NCBI GenBank assembly: GCA_002299135.1
Contig: DBNM01000091.1
Location: forward strand, 1 to 11,701
Length of the DNA stretch: 11,701 bases
Source: Candidatus Neomicrothrix sp. UBA672
GTDB lineage: Bacteria; Actinomycetota; Acidimicrobiia; Acidimicrobiales; MedAcidi-G1
Direction of reading: 5' to 3'
The notes beneath the pieces were generated by a model. That model saw only the letters and a program-made list of their open reading frames with translations. It was not told where the DNA came from and made no database searches. Below, one piece after another: positions 6,827 through 11,701 of the stretch. The position numbers and the translations under genes are program-made. Each line of letters starts with the position of its first letter. Positions within the stretch are counted from its first letter, which is position 1.

Positions 6827-7626
6827 TGGCACGTCGGCGGCTAGATCTTGAAATGGTGAGACGAGGTTTGGTTGAGTCACGAGAAATTGCACAGTCGCTT
6901 ATTAAGTCAGGAAAGGTGCTTGTTTCAGGATCATCAGCTTTAAAGCCATCGAGACTCGTCGAAGCAAGTCAACCATTGCAGGTAATTGACCCTCCGCCTA
7001 AGTATGTGAGTAGAGCGGGTAGAAAATTAGAAGCTGCTCTAGAAACTTTCGAAGTTGAAGTTAATTCAAGCAGGTGTATCGATATAGGAGCAAGCACAGG
7101 TGGATTTACAGATTGCCTATTACAAAACGGAGCTGAGTCAGTTTTAGCTGTCGATGTTGGTCGAGCTCAGATCCATGAACGTCTAGTCGCTAATCAAAGA
7201 GTAGAAGTTCTTGAACAGACTGATGTCAGGGCACTCGTACCAGAAGAAGTAGGTGCCCCTTTCAAAGTGTTGACAGCCGATTTGGCTTTCATCTCACTAC
7301 GTACAGTGATGGGAAATCTTTTTCCTTTAGTTAAAAAGGGAAGCGACATGTTGCTTTTAGTTAAACCGCAGTTTGAAGCAGGTAAAAAAGCGGTTGATGC
7401 AGGTAGAGGAGTAATTCGCGACCCTGAAATATGGGAAGAAGTTCTTAAGAATGTGCAGGGTTCAGTTAATGCCCATGATGGTGCCATAATGAAATGTATG
7501 CCATCACCAATTAAAGGCTCAGAAGGTAACGTTGAATTCTTCTTGCATGTCATGCCAGAAGTGAAACAAAGGCAACTCGAGATCTCAAAAGTGGTTTCCT
7601 TAGCTATTGAACAGGGAGAAGATTGA
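6826..7626 (+). CDS. tlyA: TlyA family rRNA 2'-O-methyltransferase
   Basis: A 266-residue S-adenosylmethionine-dependent 2'-O-methyltransferase. In M. tuberculosis TlyA methylates 16S C1409 and 23S C1920 and sets capreomycin susceptibility. An S4 RNA-binding domain occupies about residues 1-58 (MARRRLDLEMVRRGLVESRE, SGKVLVSG). The methyltransferase domain starts at YVSRAGRKLEAAL (60-72), with the SAM loop DIGASTGGFTDCLLQ (86-100). A KDKE catalytic set is visible: Lys67, Asp152 (TADLAF), Lys180 (LVKPQFE) and Glu237 (GNVEFF). Length and the N-terminal sequence resemble mycobacterial TlyA, suggesting the longer, dual-target type II form; that is an inference. The interdomain linker reads PKYV (58-61), where M. 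tuberculosis has RAWV. The ATG overlaps the HAD stop by one base, and its own TGA overlaps the nadK ATG by one base. Confidence 0.95.
   Translation: MARRRLDLEMVRRGLVESREIAQSLIKSGKVLVSGSSALKPSRLVEASQPLQVIDPPPKYVSRAGRKLEAALETFEVEVNSSRCIDIGASTGGFTDCLLQNGAESVLAVDVGRAQIHERLVANQRVEVLEQTDVRALVPEEVGAPFKVLTADLAFISLRTVMGNLFPLVKKGSDMLLLVKPQFEAGKKAVDAGRGVIRDPEIWEEVLKNVQGSVNAHDGAIMKCMPSPIKGSEGNVEFFLHVMPEVKQRQLEISKVVSLAIEQGED
7613..7618 (+). promoter_or_regulatory. Ribosome binding site that sets the nadK start
   Basis: AGGGAG lies 7 bases before the ATG at 7626, within the last codons of tlyA. An in-frame TTG one codon upstream (7623) is less likely because it is a rarer start codon with shorter spacing. 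Confidence 0.7.
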
Positions 7627-8456
7627 TGGCAGAAATCGGACTTTACGTTCATGAATTTCGACCTGAAGCTATATCAAATTCAGTTGAGCTGACTGAACTA
7701 CTTCAGAAAAAAGGGCACAACGTAAGAAAGTCAAGCGATCTGAAAGAAAATCCTTCAGGATTCGTTGATGATCTTGACCTTCTTGTGAGCATGGGAGGAG
7801 ATGGCTCTATCCTCAGAGCAATAAATCTTCTAGACGGTCAACCCACCCCTGTACTAGGAATAAATTTTGGCCAACTGGGATACCTGACAGCTGCAGAGCC
7901 TTCAGAGGCTTTTGATGCAGTAATTAGAACTCTTGAAGGTAATTACGATATTGAAGAGAGGATGATGCTCAAGGTTTCTGTCGAAAGAGAACAGGCCGAA
8001 TCTGCGACCGAAGATCACGCTTTGAATGAAGTAGTAGTCGAAAGGACAGCAGCTAGTCATACAGTTCGAATGAACGTATCCATGGACGGTTCTTTTTTTA
8101 CTTCCTATGCAGCCGACGGATTGATAATTTCTACACCTACAGGTTCGACAGCGTATGCTTTTTCTGCTCGGGGACCGATAGTAGATGCCAGCCATCAATC
8201 CATTCAGGTAACACCTGTATCTCCGCACATGTTGTTTGATAGAACTTTGGTTTTAGCACCATCGACTCAATTAGAACTGCAAGTTTTAGGTGACCGTACA
8301 GCCACTTGCACTGTTGACGGAAGAGAAATGGGAGTCTTAGAAGAAAAGGATCGTGTGCTCTGCACAAGGTCAGATCGAATTGCAAAACTTGTTACGTTCG
8401 GAAAACGTGATTTTCTACATCCCCTTAAGACAAAATTCGGCTTAGAAGATAGGTAG
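7626..8456 (+). CDS. nadK: NAD kinase
   Basis: A 276-residue cytoplasmic enzyme that phosphorylates NAD+ to NADP+ with ATP or polyphosphate. Family signatures are present in order: the GGDGS motif within SMGGDGSILRA (55-65; Asp59 catalytic), LGINFGQLGYL (77-87), the NE pair in ALNEVVVER (132-140), and the long glycine-rich block DGLIISTPTG plus STAYAFSARGP (164-184) that contacts the nucleotide. VDGREMG (230-236) is also typical. Length is normal for bacterial NadK. It shares one base with the tlyA stop (TGATG), so it is translated as part of the HAD-tlyA-nadK unit. In many Actinobacteria recN follows nadK directly, but here a 101-base gap leads straight to pyrG. No truncation or missing motif is seen. 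Confidence 0.96.
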   Translation: MAEIGLYVHEFRPEAISNSVELTELLQKKGHNVRKSSDLKENPSGFVDDLDLLVSMGGDGSILRAINLLDGQPTPVLGINFGQLGYLTAAEPSEAFDAVIRTLEGNYDIEERMMLKVSVEREQAESATEDHALNEVVVERTAASHTVRMNVSMDGSFFTSYAADGLIISTPTGSTAYAFSARGPIVDASHQSIQVTPVSPHMLFDRTLVLAPSTQLELQVLGDRTATCTVDGREMGVLEEKDRVLCTRSDRIAKLVTFGKRDFLHPLKTKFGLEDR

Positions 8457-8544
8457 ATGCCAAACCTAAAGTAGAGACTTTTATCTTTAATCTGAAATAT
8501 GGGACTAATTTTAAATCTGCAAGCAGTGAAGTCATTTTGCCTGT

Positions 8545-8551
8545 AAGGTGA
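8545..8551 (+). promoter_or_regulatory. Ribosome binding site that sets the pyrG GTG start
   Basis: AAGGTGA ends 6 bases before the GTG at 8558, which begins the canonical CTP synthase N-terminus (MTKHIFVTGG). This confirms the non-ATG start. The 101-base gap upstream is AT-rich (for example TAATTTTAAAT at 8506-8516), but I could not pair a -10 with a -35 box with confidence. Confidence 0.75.
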
Positions 8552-8557
8552 ACTTCC

Positions 8558-10201
8558 GTGACGAAACACATCTTCGTTACGGGAGGGGTTGCGAGCTCGC
8601 TCGGAAAAGGGCTAACAGCAGCGTCTCTCGGAAGGCTTTTAAAGCAGCGTGGGCTTAAGGTAGTAATTCAGAAACTCGACCCCTATATCAACGTCGACCC
8701 TGGCACCATGAATCCATTCGAGCATGGAGAAGTTTTTGTTACAGACGATGGTGGTGAAACGGATCTCGATTTAGGCCACTATGAAAGATTTATTGATGAA
8801 AATCTGACTACAGAATCAAATGCAACAACAGGATCGATTTACTCTGCTGTAATAGCTGCTGAAAGACATGGCGAATATTTAGGTAAAACTGTTCAAGTTA
8901 TTCCCCATATCACTGATGAAATTAAAAGAAGAATTAAGGTACTCGCTACTGAAGATACCGACGTGCTGATCACAGAGGTAGGGGGAACAGTGGGCGATAT
9001 TGAGATATTGCCTTTCTTGGAAGCGATTAGACAGTTTCGACTTGATGTAGGAGAAAACAATATTTGCTATGTCCATGTCACTTTGGTTCCCTATATCGGA
9101 CCGTCAGGTGAGCATAAAACCAAACCTACACAGCACTCAGTAACTGAACTTCGTTCAGCAGGCATACAGCCACATGCAATAGTTTGTCGAAGCAACGAAC
9201 CTATAAGCGATGATCTTGAGAGGAAAATCTCCCGTCTTTCGAATGTCCCTTTTGAAGGTGTCGTAAACGCACCAGATGCCAGCAGTCTCTACGAGATACC
9301 TTTGCTGTTGAATGAAGAAGGCTTAGATAGTTATATTTGCGACTCATTAGGACTTGATAATCCAGAGCCTGACCTAGACGATTGGAGAGCATTGGTCAGC
9401 CGTGTCGTATCAGCAACGGCAAGAGTAAGAATTGGACTTATCGGTAAATATGTAAGTCTGGTTGATGCATATCTTTCCGTAGTTGAGGCACTAAATCATG
9501 CCGGTGCACACCATGGAGTTCAGGTAGAAATTGACTGGATTCAAGCTGAAGAAGTAGAGGGGATGCTCAGCGAAGGGCGTTTAAAAGACTTAGACGGAAT
9601 TGTAATTCCTGGGGGCTTCGGCGAGAGAGGCATAGAAGGCAAGATTGCAGCAGCAGGTTTTACTAGAGAGAACGACATTCCTTGCCTGGGGCTGTGCTTA
9701 GGGTTGCAATGTATGACTATAGATTTTGCACGTAATGTATTAGAGCTGGAGAGAGCTCATTCAAGTGAATTTGATCCATCTTCACCTCACCCAGTAATAG
9801 ATTTGATGGAATCTCAACGCGACGTATCAGATATGGGTGGAACGATGCGTCTTGGAACCTATGTAGCGCAATTAAAACCCGAGTCTCAGGTGTCGGCAAT
9901 ATATGGTGAAGATGTTGTTTCAGAGCGGCACCGACACAGATATGAATTCAATTCGCGTTACAGGGCGAAGTTTGAAGACACGAATTTTGTTTGTTCAGGC
10001 GAGTCTCCTGATGGCCGTTTGGTTGAGTTCATTGAGTTGAAAGATCATCCTTTCTGGGTGGCGACTCAAGCACATCCAGAGTTCAAAAGCAGGCCAGATC
10101 GACCCGCCCCATTGTTTAGAGCATTTGTAGAAGCTGCCTTGCATCGAGCAGAGGGACGTAACCCACAGTTGCTTCAAATGGAAGAAGAATTTTCCAACTG
10201 A
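8558..10201 (+). CDS. pyrG: CTP synthase (glutamine hydrolysing)
   Basis: A complete 547-residue CTP synthase, which converts UTP to CTP using ATP and ammonia from glutamine, the last step of de novo pyrimidine nucleotide synthesis in the cytoplasm. The synthetase half (1 to about 275) shows GGVASSLGKGLTAASLG (9-25), the P-loop-like ATP site, and EVGGTVGDIE (140-149). The class I glutamine amidotransferase half has the oxyanion-hole region PGGFGERG (351-358), the nucleophile elbow CLGLCLGLQ with Cys380, and the His506/Glu508 pair in AHPEF (505-509). RHRHRYEFN (457-465) is the usual region near the glutamine site. GTG start, supported by AAGGTGA. The TGA stop abuts the ATG of the Nudix gene with no gap. 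All key residues are present. Confidence 0.98.
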   Translation: MTKHIFVTGGVASSLGKGLTAASLGRLLKQRGLKVVIQKLDPYINVDPGTMNPFEHGEVFVTDDGGETDLDLGHYERFIDENLTTESNATTGSIYSAVIAAERHGEYLGKTVQVIPHITDEIKRRIKVLATEDTDVLITEVGGTVGDIEILPFLEAIRQFRLDVGENNICYVHVTLVPYIGPSGEHKTKPTQHSVTELRSAGIQPHAIVCRSNEPISDDLERKISRLSNVPFEGVVNAPDASSLYEIPLLLNEEGLDSYICDSLGLDNPEPDLDDWRALVSRVVSATARVRIGLIGKYVSLVDAYLSVVEALNHAGAHHGVQVEIDWIQAEEVEGMLSEGRLKDLDGIVIPGGFGERGIEGKIAAAGFTRENDIPCLGLCLGLQCMTIDFARNVLELERAHSSEFDPSSPHPVIDLMESQRDVSDMGGTMRLGTYVAQLKPESQVSAIYGEDVVSERHRHRYEFNSRYRAKFEDTNFVCSGESPDGRLVEFIELKDHPFWVATQAHPEFKSRPDRPAPLFRAFVEAALHRAEGRNPQLLQMEEEFSN

Positions 10202-10756
10202 ATGAACGCTGAATCTTTCAAAGAATTTAAGAAGGTTTCTGAGGAACTGATTCATAGTGAAGATTGGTTTTCTTTCGCAGTGGCGGAGTTCGAAGGCCCA
10301 GTTGGAGAAAGAATCAATAGATACATTTTCCATCATCCGGGTGCAGTTGGGGTGGTGCCAATAGAGGATGGAAAGATAGTCCTAGTTCGCCAGTACCGAC
10401 CAGCACTTGAAATGGAAATGTTAGAAATTCCAGCAGGCAAATTAGATATTGAAGGAGAGGAACCTGAAAAAGCTGCGCATCGAGAATTAATTGAAGAAGC
10501 AGGATTGGATGCCTCAAGGCTCGAAGAGTTATGCAGTTTTTACAATTCAGCTGGTTTCTCCGATGAGAAAACAGTGATTTATTTAGCTACTGAAATGACA
10601 CGGGTTGATAAAATTGCAGCAAGCGTTGAAGAGCAGTACATGACAACCGAGAGAGTTCCCTTAGAGGATGTATATGAACTGATTGATTCCGGTTACATCA
10701 CTGATGCAAAAACCATAATTGGTATTTATTCAGCGATGCGTTTTATAGGTAGATGA
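10202..10756 (+). CDS. Nudix hydrolase, probable ADP-ribose pyrophosphatase (Rv1700-like)
   Basis: A 184-residue Nudix protein. ADP-ribose pyrophosphatases of this family hydrolyse ADP-ribose to AMP and ribose 5-phosphate. The Nudix box spans about residues 79-102: GKLDIEGEE, a helix, then RELIEEAGL, supplying the metal-binding Arg94-Glu95 and Glu98-Glu99. One residue more than the textbook GX5E spacing separates the first Gly and Glu; I recall the same in mycobacterial Rv1700. PGAVGVVPIEDGKIVLVRQYRP (split at 46-67) and EIPAGK are typical of the ADP-ribose branch, as is FYNSAGFSDEK (113-123) downstream. It starts at the base after the pyrG stop, so translation is coupled. A pyrG-Nudix pair is standard in Actinobacteria. 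Substrate is inferred from family and context, not proven. Confidence 0.9.
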   Translation: MNAESFKEFKKVSEELIHSEDWFSFAVAEFEGPVGERINRYIFHHPGAVGVVPIEDGKIVLVRQYRPALEMEMLEIPAGKLDIEGEEPEKAAHRELIEEAGLDASRLEELCSFYNSAGFSDEKTVIYLATEMTRVDKIAASVEEQYMTTERVPLEDVYELIDSGYITDAKTIIGIYSAMRFIGR

Positions 10757-10757
10757 G

Positions 10758-11285
10758 TTGCAGTTGTTTCCAAATTTTTTTCATCTCACCAAAAGGTTTT
10801 GGTTCTCGCTAAACCCACGGAAATTATCAGAAGAGAATCTTGATTGGGTCAGATCGCATCTTTCCGAAAACGAATTCGATTATTGGAAAAAGTTTTCCAC
10901 GGCTGACAAACAGCACTCGTTTAAGGTGGCTAGACAGGCAGCATCTGAAATTGGTGAAGAGGGAAAAGAATTCTTGGCAGCAGCTCTTCTGCATGACATA
11001 GGGAAACTAGAAAGTGGATTTACTATTTTTGGAAGAGTTTTTGCAACTTTGTGTTGCTCACTTTTTCCACTGAGAAAAATGGAAAAATGGGCACAAAAAA
11101 ATAAAGGTATACGACGACGATTGATTGACTATGCGAAACATCCAGAACTTGGAGCGAAATTACTAAGACGAATTGGCAGTAAAGAACAGACAATTACATG
11201 GGTTTTAGAACATCATTCAGAAAGCGAAAAATGGGAGACCCCAAGAGAGATAGCAGAGATTTTATCTAGTTCAGACAATGACTAA
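10758..11285 (+). CDS. HD-domain protein, probable phosphohydrolase of unknown substrate
   Basis: A 175-residue protein with a clear HD-domain metal site: His53 in KQHSFKVAR, His79-Asp80 in ALLHDIGKLES, His128 in KHPELGAKLL, His152-His153 in EHHSES, and a late Asp (173 or 175). HD proteins are usually metal-dependent phosphohydrolases acting on nucleotides or phosphoesters; this one is not assigned to a known subgroup. Residues 86-104 (GFTIFGRVFATLCCSLFPL) are strongly hydrophobic and might touch a membrane. The start is TTG at 10758, one base after the Nudix stop, with AGGTAG at 10747-10752; TTG at 10764 is an alternative and no ATG is available. It appears to be the last gene of the pyrG-Nudix-HD unit, which hints at nucleotide-pool maintenance. 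It ends 6 bases before the stop codon of convergent trpS. Confidence 0.8.
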   Translation: MQLFPNFFHLTKRFWFSLNPRKLSEENLDWVRSHLSENEFDYWKKFSTADKQHSFKVARQAASEIGEEGKEFLAAALLHDIGKLESGFTIFGRVFATLCCSLFPLRKMEKWAQKNKGIRRRLIDYAKHPELGAKLLRRIGSKEQTITWVLEHHSESEKWETPREIAEILSSSDND

Positions 11286-11291
11286 CGGTGG

Positions 11292-11701
11292 TCACTGGTT
11301 AAGCAGTCCGATATTCTGTCGTGCTCTAGACAATGTGGTTGAAGCTATCTCCCTGGCTTTTTCAGCCCCTTTAGCTATCAAGCGGCTTGTCTCTCCAGGG
11401 TCATCAGCGAGTGTGTAGTATTTCTCCTGAACAGGTCTGAGAAGCTCTATCACTGCTTCGGCTGTTGCATTTTTTAGATCTCCGTAACGAGTTATACCAT
11501 CGCAAGCCTCTTTAGGCGTTTTTCCTATCGCTGCGCCAAGAATAGAAAGCAAATTCGAAACGCCTGGTTTTTTTTCGACATCAAAAAATACTTCATCATC
11601 ACTGTCAGTAACCGCTCGTTTGACTTTCTTTTCGATCACTTCAGGGGGATCTAAAATCAAAATAGTTCCCTGAGGGCTTTCCTCAGATTTTGACATTTTT
11701 C
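11292..11701 (-). CDS. trpS: Tryptophanyl-tRNA synthetase, C-terminal part (partial)
   Basis: The C-terminal 135 or so residues of a class I aminoacyl-tRNA synthetase that charges tRNA-Trp with tryptophan. Reading from the right edge, the frame opens with Lys (11697-11699) and then MSKS, completing the KMSKS signature that binds ATP. The methionine of that motif is internal, not a start. SPQGTILILDPPEVIEKKVK, then KRAVTDSDDEV, match the TrpS segment following KMSKS. The helical tail ADDPGETSRLIAKGAEKAREIA matches the anticodon-binding C-terminus. Family length is about 330-340, so roughly 200 residues lie beyond the window. The TGA stop lies 6 bases from the stop of the opposing HD gene, with no obvious terminator hairpin between them. 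Confidence 0.92.
   Translation of the reverse strand, partial: KMSKSEESPQGTILILDPPEVIEKKVKRAVTDSDDEVFFDVEKKPGVSNLLSILGAAIGKTPKEACDGITRYGDLKNATAEAVIELLRPVQEKYYTLADDPGETSRLIAKGAEKAREIASTTLSRARQNIGLLNQ

Noticed and set aside
8457..8557. Promoter or attenuator before pyrG
   Set aside because: The AT-rich stretch has several TA-rich hexamers but no matching -35 box. I saw no terminator hairpin or nucleotide-sensing leader.
1..11701. Mobile elements, CRISPR arrays, tRNA genes, toxin-antitoxin or defence genes
   Set aside because: All long coding frames are explained by housekeeping families. I found no direct-repeat arrays, transposase motifs or cloverleaf-like sequences.

Overview
The window looks like chromosomal housekeeping DNA from a low-to-moderate-GC actinobacterium, possibly a marine Acidimicrobiia-like or similarly streamlined lineage. 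The basis is gene order. A TPR protein, a NagD-type HAD phosphatase, TlyA, NAD kinase, CTP synthase and an ADP-ribose-pyrophosphatase-like Nudix protein occur in the order I remember for Mycobacterium tuberculosis Rv1691-Rv1700. The 23S 3' end (CGGCCGAGGGCTTGG) is also actinobacterial in style. The lineage call is an inference; no search was run.

Layout. Positions 1-70 are the 3' end of a 23S rRNA gene. A spacer of about 110 bases follows, then a complete 5S rRNA gene (about 182-301) and a strong hairpin (312-337) that closes the rRNA operon. All later genes but the last lie on the + strand: a TPR protein with a basic tail (376-1380), an FbaB/DhnA-type class I fructose-bisphosphate aldolase (1476-2528), korA and korB for a two-subunit 2-oxoacid:ferredoxin oxidoreductase (2689-6058, overlapping by 8 bases), a HAD phosphatase (6083-6826), tlyA (6826-7626), nadK (7626-8456), pyrG (8558-10201), a Nudix hydrolase (10202-10756) and an HD-domain protein (10758-11285). 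The window ends in the C-terminal part of trpS on the - strand, cut off within the KMSKS motif and converging on the HD gene with 6 bases between the stop codons.

How the genes fit together. Two themes are mixed. The translation and nucleotide block (HAD, tlyA, nadK, then pyrG, Nudix, HD) is tightly packed, with 1-base stop/start overlaps or gaps of 0-1 base that imply translational coupling. Inserted between its TPR and HAD members is a central-carbon module: a reversible or gluconeogenic aldolase and a ferredoxin-linked 2-oxoacid oxidoreductase. The genes I would expect between nadK and pyrG in other Actinobacteria (recN and the two Rv1697/Rv1698-type genes) are absent.

The most unusual feature is KorA. 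It carries about 170 extra N-terminal residues that resemble a thioredoxin fold but contain no cysteine. I saw no mobile element, CRISPR array, tRNA gene or prophage signal, and nothing that amounts to an obviously new multi-gene system.
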